A stretch of DNA of 64,000 nt, taken from assembly GCA_021800795.1 (NCBI GenBank), contig JAJYYO010000002.1, forward strand, positions 146,921 through 210,920, given 5' to 3'. Below the pieces are notes generated by a model. It searched no databases. It was not told where the DNA came from and saw nothing but the letters and a program-made list of their open reading frames with translations. This stretch comes from Pseudomonadota bacterium (GTDB lineage: Bacteria > Pseudomonadota > Gammaproteobacteria > Burkholderiales > Gallionellaceae). The position numbers and the translations under genes are program-made. Shown one piece after another: positions 16,562 to 25,800 of the stretch; position 1 is the first letter of the stretch; each line of letters begins with the position of its first letter.

Positions 16562-17935
16562 TTGAAGATTCTGATATTAGGTGCGGGACAGGTCGGCTCG
16601 ACCGTTGCGGAAAGCCTGGTAAGCGAGGCGAATGACATCACGGTGGTGGATCAGGATGCCGCAAAGCTGGCCTTGCTGCAGGAGCGTCTGGATCTGCGTA
16701 CCTTGATTGGCAATGCTTCTCACCCTTCGGTGCTGGAGCGGGCAGGTATTGGCGACACGGACATGTTGCTGGCGGTGACGCAAAGCGATGAGGTCAACAT
16801 GGTGGCCTGCAAGCTGGCGGCCAGCTTCTACAACACGCCGACACGCATAGCCCGCATCCGTTCCGCCGATTACCTGGCTCGTCCCGGCTTATTCGACAAA
16901 GACAACTTCTGCGTGGACTTTTCCATCTGCCCCGAGCAGATCCTCACCGACTACATTACCAAGCTGATTGAATTTCCCGAGGCGTTGCAGGTGTTGCATT
17001 TTTCCGATGGCAAGGCGTCACTGGTGGCGGTGCGCGCCTTTATCGGCGGGCCGCTGTTGGGAAAACCCATCAGCTTTCTGCACACTCATATGCCTCAGGT
17101 CGATGCACGTGTGGCGGCAATTTTTCGCAAGGATGGCCCGTTGATACCAGAGGGCAGCACCGTGGTCGAAGAGGGAGACGAAATTTTCTTTATCGCCGCG
17201 ACCAAAAACATCCGCAGCGTGCTCAAGGAAATGCGCCGCATGGACAAGCCTGCCCGGCGCGTGATGATCGTCGGTGGCGGTAATATCGGTCGCAGGCTGG
17301 CCCGCGCTCTGGAACTGGACTATCAGGTAAAGCTCATCGAGTTTAACAAGACATCCTGCGAAAATCTGGCCGAGGAGCTCTCCAACACGCTGGTGCTGCA
17401 TGGTGACGGGACAGACGAAAAGCTGCTGCAGCAGGAACATGTCGATGAGGTAGATGTGTTTTGTGCGCTGACCAATGACGACGAGAACAACATCATGTCG
17501 GCCCTGCTGGCCAAACAGGCCGGGGCGCGCAAGGTCATCGCCCTGATCAATCGCAGCGCTTATGTCGATCTGCTGCAAGGCGGCAAGATTGATATCGCGC
17601 TGTCCCCGGCGCAAGTCACCATCGGCTCCCTGCTGGCTTACGTGCGCCAGGGCGACGTGGCCGCCGTGCATTCATTGCGCCGGGGGGCCGCAGAAGCGCT
17701 GGAACTGGTGGTGCATGGCGACCGTCAGTCTTCCCGCGTGGTGGGACGGCGCATCGACGAAATCGATTTGCCCAAGGGCGCGACCATAGGCGCGGTGGTG
17801 CGCGGTGCGGAAGTCATGATGGGGCACAGAGATCTGGTTATTGAGGCCGACGATCACGTCATCGTATTTGTCATCAACAAGCCGATGGTGAAAAAGGTCG
17901 AGAAATTATTTCAGGTTAAACTCGGGTTCATTTGA
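16562..17935 (+). CDS. trkA: Trk system potassium uptake protein TrkA
   Basis: Cytoplasmic NAD(H)-binding regulator of the TrkH potassium channel. The 457 residues form two tandem RCK modules. The first has a Rossmann glycine motif GAGQVGSTV near residue 7, and the second GGGNIGRRLARALE near residue 238. Each is followed by a TrkA-C ligand domain (e.g. GAEVMMGHRDLVIEADDHVI near the end). The start is TTG 16562, the first codon giving MKILILGAGQVG, preceded by GGAG at 16552-16555. The stop overlaps trkH by 1 bp (TGATG). Confidence 0.95.
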   Translation: MKILILGAGQVGSTVAESLVSEANDITVVDQDAAKLALLQERLDLRTLIGNASHPSVLERAGIGDTDMLLAVTQSDEVNMVACKLAASFYNTPTRIARIRSADYLARPGLFDKDNFCVDFSICPEQILTDYITKLIEFPEALQVLHFSDGKASLVAVRAFIGGPLLGKPISFLHTHMPQVDARVAAIFRKDGPLIPEGSTVVEEGDEIFFIAATKNIRSVLKEMRRMDKPARRVMIVGGGNIGRRLARALELDYQVKLIEFNKTSCENLAEELSNTLVLHGDGTDEKLLQQEHVDEVDVFCALTNDDENNIMSALLAKQAGARKVIALINRSAYVDLLQGGKIDIALSPAQVTIGSLLAYVRQGDVAAVHSLRRGAAEALELVVHGDRQSSRVVGRRIDEIDLPKGATIGAVVRGAEVMMGHRDLVIEADDHVIVFVINKPMVKKVEKLFQVKLGFI

Positions 17936-19395
17936 TGGGGCGCACACTCACCGTTATTCACGCGCTGGGATTGATGCTGGTGGTATTCAGCCTGTCCTAT
18001 GTCATGCCGGTAATCACCACGCTGATCTATGCCGACACCACCATGCTGCTGGATTTTCTGCTGGCGATGGTGTGGACGGCTGCCCTGGGCGGGTTGATGT
18101 GGATGCTCACCCGCCGTTACAAGGGTGAGTTGTCGATCCGGCACGGTTACCTGCTGGTCGTGGCAATGTGGGCGACCATGCCTGCGGTCGCAACGCTGCC
18201 CTTATTGATGGTGTTGCCGGGTTTGTCGTTTACCGATGCCTATTTTGAAACCATGTCCGGCCTGACTACTACCGGTGCGACTGTGTTGACCGGGCTGGAC
18301 TATCTGCCGCCTGCCATTAACATTTGGCGTCATGAGTTGAACTGGCTGGGCGGCATGGGCATCATCGTGCTGGCGGTTGCGGTTTTACCGCTGCTGGGTA
18401 TCGGCGGTCGCCAGCTCTTCAAGGCCGAAACCCCGGGGCCCATGAAGGATGCCGCGTTGACGCCGCGAATTACCGAGACGGCGCGCAACTTGTGGCTGGT
18501 TTATCTGTGCATCACGCTGGCCTGTATCGCGTCGCTGAAACTGGCAGGCATGAACTGGCTGGATGCGATTTGCCATGCCTTTGCAGCGACGGGCCTGGGT
18601 GCGTTCTCGACGCACGATGCCAGCATCGGTTATTTTAATTCACCGGCGATTGAAGCGGTGCTGATGGTGTTTATGCTGTTGTCGGCGATGAATTTTTCAA
18701 CCCACTTTATGGCCTGGAGAGCAAAAAGCCTGAAGCCCTATCGACTCGATGTGGAGGGGTTGTCCACGGTAGGGCTGGTGCTGATCAGTTGTGCAGGGAT
18801 GACCTTTTTTTTGTGGTGGCAGGGAACTTATGCCAGTTTCTGGACGGCTTTGCGTTATGCCAGCTTTAATCTGGTATCAATGGCGACCGACTGCGGTTTG
18901 TCCAATGCGGACTTTAACCGTTGGCCGATTTTTGCACCGCTCTGGATGCTGTTTTTGGGCGGCATCGTTGCCAGTTCAGGCTCTACCGGGGGCGGGATCA
19001 AGATGATAAGAGCGCTGGTGCTGGTCAAACAGGCCGGGCGGGAATTTGTCAAGCTGCTGCATCCGGCGGCCGTGAACCCGATGAAGATCGGCGGACAGGT
19101 CATTCCGAACAGGGTGGTGTTCTCGGTGCTGGGCTTCATCTCTCTGTATTTTATGAGCGTGGTGATCTTGACCTTCGCGCTGCTGATCAGCGGGCTGGAT
19201 TTTATTTCGGCTTTTTCGGCGATCATTGCCTGTATCAACAATGTCGGACCGGGTCTGGGCGTGGTTGGCCCTGCCAGCAACTATGGCGTGCTGACGGATT
19301 TACAGACCTGGGTATGTACCTTTGCCATGCTGATCGGGCGCCTGGAAATATTTACCGTGCTGATTTTGTTTACCCCTCAGTTCTGGCGGCGATGA
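17935..19395 (+). CDS. trkH: Trk system potassium uptake protein TrkH
   Basis: Inner-membrane K+-translocating subunit partnered with TrkA. The 486 residues contain the repeated M1-P-M2 pore units with selectivity-filter-like segments: SGLTTTGATVL (around residue 110), ATGLGAFSTHD (around 220), MATDCGLSN (around 318) and NNVGPGLG (around 438). SSGSTGGGIKMI is also typical. Most of the chain is hydrophobic. ATG 17935 overlaps the trkA TGA; the TTG one codon earlier is less likely. trkA and trkH form a translationally coupled pair. Confidence 0.94.
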   Translation: MGRTLTVIHALGLMLVVFSLSYVMPVITTLIYADTTMLLDFLLAMVWTAALGGLMWMLTRRYKGELSIRHGYLLVVAMWATMPAVATLPLLMVLPGLSFTDAYFETMSGLTTTGATVLTGLDYLPPAINIWRHELNWLGGMGIIVLAVAVLPLLGIGGRQLFKAETPGPMKDAALTPRITETARNLWLVYLCITLACIASLKLAGMNWLDAICHAFAATGLGAFSTHDASIGYFNSPAIEAVLMVFMLLSAMNFSTHFMAWRAKSLKPYRLDVEGLSTVGLVLISCAGMTFFLWWQGTYASFWTALRYASFNLVSMATDCGLSNADFNRWPIFAPLWMLFLGGIVASSGSTGGGIKMIRALVLVKQAGREFVKLLHPAAVNPMKIGGQVIPNRVVFSVLGFISLYFMSVVILTFALLISGLDFISAFSAIIACINNVGPGLGVVGPASNYGVLTDLQTWVCTFAMLIGRLEIFTVLILFTPQFWRR

Positions 19396-19504
19396 ATATG
19401 GACAAACGGTTAAATTGCCAAGACATAGTCTATCGGTTACGATTACAGATCGATTCATTATAGGTGGTAAAAACCGGCACATCCGTGTCGAGCGAGGGGG
19501 TAAG

Positions 19505-19918
19505 TTGAGCGAAAATTTGCCGTTGTTGGGTGTCAAGGTGGTGCTGATCGATGACAGCAACACCATTCGTCGTAGCGGTGAAATATTTCTGTCGCAAGCG
19601 GGTTGCCGTGTGGTACTTGCGGAAGACGGGTTTGACGGCCTGTCGAAAGTGGTGGATGTCCAGCCTGACATTATTTTTGTGGATGTGATGATGCCGAGAC
19701 TGGATGGCTATCAGACTTGCGCCCTGATCAAAAACAACCCGCAGTTCAAAAATATCCCGGTGGTCATGTTGACCAGCAAGGACACGCTGTTTGACCGCGC
19801 ACGCGGAAAATTGGTGGGTTCCGATCAGTATCTGATCAAACCCTTCAATAAAAAGAGCCTGATAGAATCCGTCACCATGCATACACAAAAAACTGGAGAA
19901 CATGAAGATGGCTATTAA
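19505..19918 (+). CDS. pilG: Twitching motility response regulator PilG
   Basis: A single-domain CheY-like receiver, 137 residues, of the Pil-Chp chemosensory pathway that controls type IV pilus extension. Phosphoacceptor D60 lies in FVDVMMPRLDG, the acidic pocket is D16-D17, and the conserved T/K region is VVMLTSKDTLFD...YLIKPFNK. I chose TTG 19505 (giving MSENLPLLGVKVV) because AGGGGG precedes it at the right distance and the family starts there. The frame upstream to 19415 adds non-homologous residues. Its end overlaps pilH by 17 bp. Confidence 0.9.
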   Translation: MSENLPLLGVKVVLIDDSNTIRRSGEIFLSQAGCRVVLAEDGFDGLSKVVDVQPDIIFVDVMMPRLDGYQTCALIKNNPQFKNIPVVMLTSKDTLFDRARGKLVGSDQYLIKPFNKKSLIESVTMHTQKTGEHEDGY

Positions 19919-20273
19919 AAAAATACTGGTGGTGGATGATTCGGCAACGGAGCGACATATACTGGGAGAAATTCTGACGAGACGGGGCTTCGAGGTTTCT
20001 TTCGCCGAAAGCGGTGAGATTGGCGTTGCGAAAGCCAAACAGGAGAGGCCTGATCTGGTCGTGATGGATGTGGTGATGCCCGGTCTGAACGGTTTTCAGG
20101 CAACGCGCGCGATTGCCAAGGATCCTGACACCGCGCAAATTCCGGTGCTGCTCTGCACCACCAAGGATCAGGAAACAGACAAGATATGGGGAATGCGCCA
20201 AGGCGCAAAGGATTATCTGGTCAAGCCGGTCAATGAGGCTGAGTTGCTCAGCAAAATTGCAGCAATCATTTGA
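19902..20273 (+). CDS. pilH: Twitching motility response regulator PilH
   Basis: The second CheY-like receiver of the Pil-Chp system, 123 residues. The acceptor is D56 in VVMDVVMPGLNG, the acidic pair is VVDDSATERH, and the tail is KDYLVKPVNEAELL. In characterised systems PilH acts on pilus retraction or as a phosphate sink opposing PilG. The order pilG-pilH-pilI-pilJ-chpA is preserved here, with pilG overlapping. ATG 19902 or 19908 may both be used. Confidence 0.9.
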   Translation: MKMAIKKILVVDDSATERHILGEILTRRGFEVSFAESGEIGVAKAKQERPDLVVMDVVMPGLNGFQATRAIAKDPDTAQIPVLLCTTKDQETDKIWGMRQGAKDYLVKPVNEAELLSKIAAII

Positions 20274-20291
20274 CTAGAAAACTGACCGGCC

Positions 20292-20783
20292 ATGTCAAAG
20301 CGACTCAATCTGCGCGAATTTCAGCAAAACCTCAGCAGTCGCATGCAGGACAAAAGCCGCCAGGGCGATCAGGTATCATTGCTGGGGGTGCAAATCGCCG
20401 GGCAGAATTATCTGGTGGCGATGACGGACATCAGCGAGGTGTTGTCGCTGCCCCCCTTAACGCCTGTGCCGCTGACCCGGCCGTGGTTCTGCGGCGTCGT
20501 CAATGTGCGCGGCAATTTGTTTTGCGTGGCAGATATGCCCGCATTCCTGTATCAGAGTGCGGCATCGGGCTCGGTGACCAATCGCCTGTTGCTGGTCTCG
20601 GAACGCTATACAGTCAATGCGGCTTTGCTGGTAGACAGAGTGTTCGGGTTGCGTGATACGCGCGACTGGCAGCGCGATGCAATTCAGCCCGACCAATATT
20701 TAGATGAGCACGGTGTTGTATGGCGCAAGCTGGATGTGGTCGGGTTGCTCAGCCAGCCGGAATTTTTGCAAATAGGCATTTAG
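20292..20783 (+). CDS. pilI: CheW-like adaptor PilI
   Basis: A 163-residue CheW-domain protein ([20 protein letters not shown], then [20 protein letters not shown] and [17 protein letters not shown]). It should couple the PilJ receptor to the ChpA kinase at the inner membrane. It lies 18 bp after pilH and 22 bp before pilJ. The linked order and CheW fold support the name; PilI proteins are otherwise poorly conserved. Confidence 0.88.
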   Translation: MSKRLNLREFQQNLSSRMQDKSRQGDQVSLLGVQIAGQNYLVAMTDISEVLSLPPLTPVPLTRPWFCGVVNVRGNLFCVADMPAFLYQSAASGSVTNRLLLVSERYTVNAALLVDRVFGLRDTRDWQRDAIQPDQYLDEHGVVWRKLDVVGLLSQPEFLQIGI

Positions 20784-20805
20784 CGGTATACATCCGTCGG
20801 AGAAA

Positions 20806-22833
20806 ATGAACATGGCATTCAAGCTTAAATTACCGGATTTCAAGACTGACAGCAGCGCTGCCCAGGAAGCTACAGGTGGATCTTTGCCGCTGATCGGCCA
20901 TTTGCCGTTTGCGAAACAGTTGCAGATACTGGGTGGGGGGGTGGTGGTGTTTTTTCTGCTCGGGGCCATTGCGGTTGCGCTCGACTATCGCGCCACCTCG
21001 AACGGTGAACACTATCAGGAGTTGTCCGGTGACCTCGTCATGTTGTCGCAACGGCTCGCAAAGGACGCTGGATCGGCCCTGCAGGGCAAGCAAACCGCGA
21101 TCGAGGGTTTGCCGCAGGGAAGGGCTGACTTTGAGCGTATCTTGCAAGCTCTGGACAAGGGCGACGCTGTTGCGCCCGCAACCAGCGGTGCGCCTCGTGT
21201 CGTATTGGACAGGCTGTTGCCCATTGCCCGGCAATCCATGACATACATCAAGGAAGTCGAAAATGGCCGCGCCGGTCTTTTGACGGTATCTGGCGCAGTG
21301 AACGTGGTGAAAGAGATTGGCCCGCCATTGCGCGAGGCGATAGCTCGCTTGCCCGCATCAGGTGTAAACAGTGAACGCGCGGTCAGTTTCGCCTTGCTGG
21401 TGGAGCGCATCGGATATGATGCCAGTTCCATGTTGGGTGCGGTGGTAACCGATGAGATGCTTGCAAATCTGGGATCGAATACGGCAGCGGCGGAAGCCTT
21501 GCTGAACAGCTTTGACAAGACCAATCCGGCTGTAGCCAAAGTCGCTGACTTGTTCGTGGTTTATCGCAACTCGGTTGATGCGGTGATGGGGCAGTCGCCC
21601 GGCCTGTTTGGCGCGAAACGAGGCGTCAGTGACTACTTTGACAGTGTGAGTGTTACCCAAAAAGGGGCGCTGGTTGTCGAACTGACTGCGCTGAAAGAGG
21701 CCTATGCCGCTGCGCTGGCAGGTCGCTGGACGATTTACGCGATATTGTTTTCTGCCGCGTCGTTGTTGGTTTTATTTGGCTTGTTGTTCAGGGCTTACCT
21801 GAATGAGGCGCGTCATCGCACAGCGTTGGCGGAGGCTGCCAACAAGCAAACGCAGAAGGCGATTTTGCGCCTGATGGATGAGTTGAACGATCTGGCGGAA
21901 GGCGATCTGACGGTGCGTGCGACGGTAACGGAAGATATTACCGGCGCGGTTGCCGATTCGATCAATTACACCGCCGAGGAATTGCACAAACTGGTTTCCC
22001 GCATTACCGATGCCTCCGAACAAATGGGATTGGCGACTCAGGACTCGGAAGGGATGGCGCAGCGACTGCTGGTCTCCACGCAGAAGCAGGTGAAAGAAAT
22101 CAAGGATGCCGAGGAATCGGTACAACTGATTGCACGCTCGATCGGAGAGGTGGATGCAGCCGCGGTTAAGGCGGCCGAGGTGGGCAGACATACGCTGGTG
22201 GTGACCCACGAGGGCTCGCTCGCGGTGCGCAATACGATTGCCGGTATGGACGGCATACGTGAGCACATTCAGGAAACTTCCAAACGCATCAAGCGGCTCG
22301 GTGAAAGTTCGCAGGAAATTGGAGAGATCGTGGATCTGATTTCCGATATTACCGAACAGACCAACGTGCTTGCGCTGAATGCGGCGATTCAAGCCGCGTC
22401 AGCCGGTGAGGCGGGGCGTGGTTTCTCGGTGGTTGCCGAAGAAGTGCAGCGGCTGGCGGAACGTTCCGGAGAGGCGACCAAGCAGATTGGTGCGCTGGTT
22501 AAAACGATCCAGAGCGATACTCAGGATGCGGTGGCCGCGATGGAAAAGAGTACCCTGGGGGTGGTGGAGGGTGCAAAGCTGTCGGAAGTGGCGGGTCAAT
22601 CGCTGAAAGAAATCGAGCAGGTATCGAACCAGCTGGCTGCGCTGATCAGCAGTATTTCGGTGTCCACTCAGGTGCAAACCGAAATGGCCAGCGAAGTGGC
22701 CAGTGTGATGCAGGATATTATGGATATTTCAGAGCAGACCACGGAGGGGACGCGTCTGACCTCGGATTCCGCTGCCAAGCTGACCAGCTTGGCGGCAGGC
22801 CTGAAGGATTCGGTCGCCGGCTTCAAGCTCTGA
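20806..22833 (+). CDS. pilJ: Methyl-accepting chemotaxis protein PilJ
   Basis: The transmembrane receptor of the twitching chemosensory system, 675 residues. A first membrane helix (residues ~44-63, [17 protein letters not shown]) is followed by a periplasmic domain, a second helix near 307-328 ([20 protein letters not shown]), a HAMP-like stretch and a long cytoplasmic coiled coil. The signalling hairpin is conserved: [20 protein letters not shown], then [20 protein letters not shown]. No pilK methyltransferase gene is found beside it, so adaptation enzymes, if any, lie elsewhere. Confidence 0.92.
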   Translation: MNMAFKLKLPDFKTDSSAAQEATGGSLPLIGHLPFAKQLQILGGGVVVFFLLGAIAVALDYRATSNGEHYQELSGDLVMLSQRLAKDAGSALQGKQTAIEGLPQGRADFERILQALDKGDAVAPATSGAPRVVLDRLLPIARQSMTYIKEVENGRAGLLTVSGAVNVVKEIGPPLREAIARLPASGVNSERAVSFALLVERIGYDASSMLGAVVTDEMLANLGSNTAAAEALLNSFDKTNPAVAKVADLFVVYRNSVDAVMGQSPGLFGAKRGVSDYFDSVSVTQKGALVVELTALKEAYAAALAGRWTIYAILFSAASLLVLFGLLFRAYLNEARHRTALAEAANKQTQKAILRLMDELNDLAEGDLTVRATVTEDITGAVADSINYTAEELHKLVSRITDASEQMGLATQDSEGMAQRLLVSTQKQVKEIKDAEESVQLIARSIGEVDAAAVKAAEVGRHTLVVTHEGSLAVRNTIAGMDGIREHIQETSKRIKRLGESSQEIGEIVDLISDITEQTNVLALNAAIQAASAGEAGRGFSVVAEEVQRLAERSGEATKQIGALVKTIQSDTQDAVAAMEKSTLGVVEGAKLSEVAGQSLKEIEQVSNQLAALISSISVSTQVQTEMASEVASVMQDIMDISEQTTEGTRLTSDSAAKLTSLAAGLKDSVAGFKL

Positions 22834-22845
22834 TAACGGCCAGTC

Positions 22846-25800
22846 ATGCCTAACCAAACGTCATTCGATCTCGCCTCACTTGCCGTTGTAAAGCCCGGGA
22901 TGGAAGAGGCGTTGCGAGTGGTAGGCGAACGCCTTTTTCAATTTCTGGACGCCCCCACGCTCAATGTGCCTGCGTTGGAAGAGGCGTGCGTAGAATTGCA
23001 CCGTGTGCAGGGTGTGCTCAGAATGATCCGTCTGGAAGGAGTGGCGGTGTTCTGCACGGAAATTGGGAACGTGTTGGAAGAGTTATGCGAAAACCCCGGT
23101 CTGGCTTCCTACCTGTATCGAACTGTTCTGCAAAGCGCGCTGGGCGGCCTGTCTGATTATCTGGATGCGCTGATGCAAGGGGCGGATAACGCCGTATTGC
23201 GTCTGTTTCCGAAATACGAAGCCATGCAACACCTGCGCGGCATGGAAATGTCATTCGAGCAGGATCTGTTCTTTCCCAATCTGGCTGTGCAATTGCCGGA
23301 GAGCGTGCTGGGCATCGCTCAGCCGGAAAATGTCAAAGCGCTGATCAAGGCGGCGCACAGCCAGTATCAGCGTGGCCTGATACTTTGGTTGCAAAAGAAT
23401 GATGTAACAGGCGCGTTTTTACCGATGAAACAGGCTCTGGATACGGTATTGAACTGCGTACCCCAGGACGACAGGCGGGCATTCTGGTGGATAGCAGGCG
23501 GTCTGCTCGATTGCGTAAAGCATGAGGATTTGTCACACGATCTGAGTGTGCGCAAATTGCTGGGCAGGATAGATCGGCAGATGCGAGCGGTTGAGAAAGA
23601 GGATGCGGGCGATGTTCAGCATATCCTCAATGAAATGCTCTACCTGATAGGAAGGTGCGATGCCGCGAGCGATCGTGTAGAGCAGATACGGAAACAATAC
23701 GCTCTGAATCAATACTATCCCGCCGTGATGGATTCTGCCGAGGAAAAACAGTCCTACGAGGAACTGCGCGATCAGATGCAGGAGGCTGAAGATAACTGGG
23801 AGTTGTGCGTTGCGGGCAACAAGGATGCGTGCAACAGATTTGTCGAGTATGTGGAAAAAATTGCTCAGAAAAGTGACCGGCTGGAACATGATCCTCCTCA
23901 TTATCTGACCAAAAAAATCGAGGCCTTGTCGGCCTACTTGCGCGATCCGGAATATGCCCGCCTGATTGGCGAAGATGTGGCAATGGCGCTGATGCTCTGG
24001 CGCAGCGGCATGACGCACTATGAGACCATAGACACTCGTTTCCAGGAGCAGGCGCGCACTCTGTCCAATCAGATAGATGCAGCGATGAGTCAGAAGCCTG
24101 AGGATGCGCAACGCATCGCGGAGTTGATCAGCCTTTATAGCCAGACCGAACAAGGTGCGGTTACCTCTTCGCTGGCCAATGAAATGCTGGCGAACCTGGA
24201 GCTCGTTGAGCAGGGGTTGAATGAATTTTTTGACGATGCAGGCAAAAGACCGGCACTGAACGGTTTGCAGCGTTTGCTGGTGCAAATTCACGGCGGCCTG
24301 CATATTCTCTCTCTGAAACAGGCGGAGCAACTGTTGCTGGAGATTCAAGCGCTGGTGCGTCATTTTTCAGATGGGGAGGCGGCGCCCAAGCCGGCAGAAG
24401 CGCAGGCTCTGGCAAGGGCGGTAAGCACACTGCACGCTTACCTTGAGCATCTGGCTCATGGACAAATGGACGATACGATGGTCTTGCGCGGCGCATTGGC
24501 CGAATTGGCAAGATTGCGTCAAGTGTCCAGCCCCGTTGCACCAATAACTTCAATGCCGTCCGCAACAGCGGCGGTCTCCGTCAAACCCGCAGAAATACCT
24601 GAAACATCCGTCATTCAGCAGCGTCCCCTGGTAGAGCATCCGCCCGGTGAAGACGCAGAGCTGCTTGAAATATTTCTGGAAGAGGCAAAAGAAGTGTTGT
24701 CCATCATGCGCGACAACGTCGAAATCATTCAGTTGCATCCCGAAAATCTGGAACCGCTGATAACCATACGTCGCGGCTTTCATACGCTGAAGGGCAGCGG
24801 GCGCATGGTGGGTCTGAATACTTTGGGCGAGGTAGCCTGGGCGGCTGAACGAGCCATGCAAAAATGCCTGCAGGATAAAAAGCCGGCCGACCCCGTTTTA
24901 ATGCACTTTATTGTGGATGGCTTGCAGGTTTTCTCCGCCTGGGTGGCGGATCTTGAAAAGCAGGGCTACGCGAACATCGATGCGCATGATTTGCTTGCGC
25001 GCGCGCGGCAAATTGAGAGTGGCGCCGGCGTGCCGGTCGAGCCCGTTGCAAAGCAGCGGATTCCAGAAGTGCCGGATAACGATTTCAAGGAACCGGAGTC
25101 GGTGGTCATAGGGGAAATTGCGCTTTCACCCACCCTGTTCAAAATTGCCAGCGAGGAAGCCAGCCAGAATGTGCTCGCATTGCGTCATCAGTTTAATGCG
25201 ATGCTGGTGACTCATCCGCCGCAGGCCGCATATGACTTCATGCGTGCTGCCCATACGCTGGCGGGAATATGTCGAAGTCTCGGTTTTATGTCTGTGGTAG
25301 AGCTGTCTGCTGCCCTTGAGGGGTGGTTGCAGGCCAGTATTGACATGCCGGTGAGCATCGGTGCGGAGCAGTTGCACATGCTGGAAGAAGTCATCGTAGA
25401 GCTTGATGAGATGGTGCAGTGCATCTGTGCCAGGGAAATGCCGCAGAAATGCGATGATCTGGTGACGCTGGTGCTGGCCGACAAAGATCGGATAATCAGC
25501 GAGAACGAGAGGCTGACACAGCTTGACGAGCTGAGCGGGGAAGCAGTAGCGACGGGTGTGGAGCCGACAGAACCGGCAGAACCGGTAGAACCGGCCGAAA
25601 TGGAAGAAGCTGCGGAACAGGCAGAATTCGCGAAAGCGCCTGTCGAGCCGGCGGGTGATGTTGCAGCGCCTGTCTGGAGCAGAGCCGTGCACAAGCAGCA
25701 GGCCAATCTGCGCGATGATGTGGATGAGCAGTTGCTGCCGGTCTTTCTGGAAGAAGCGGATGAGCTGTATCCCAGGATAGGCGATTGCCTGCGCACCTTG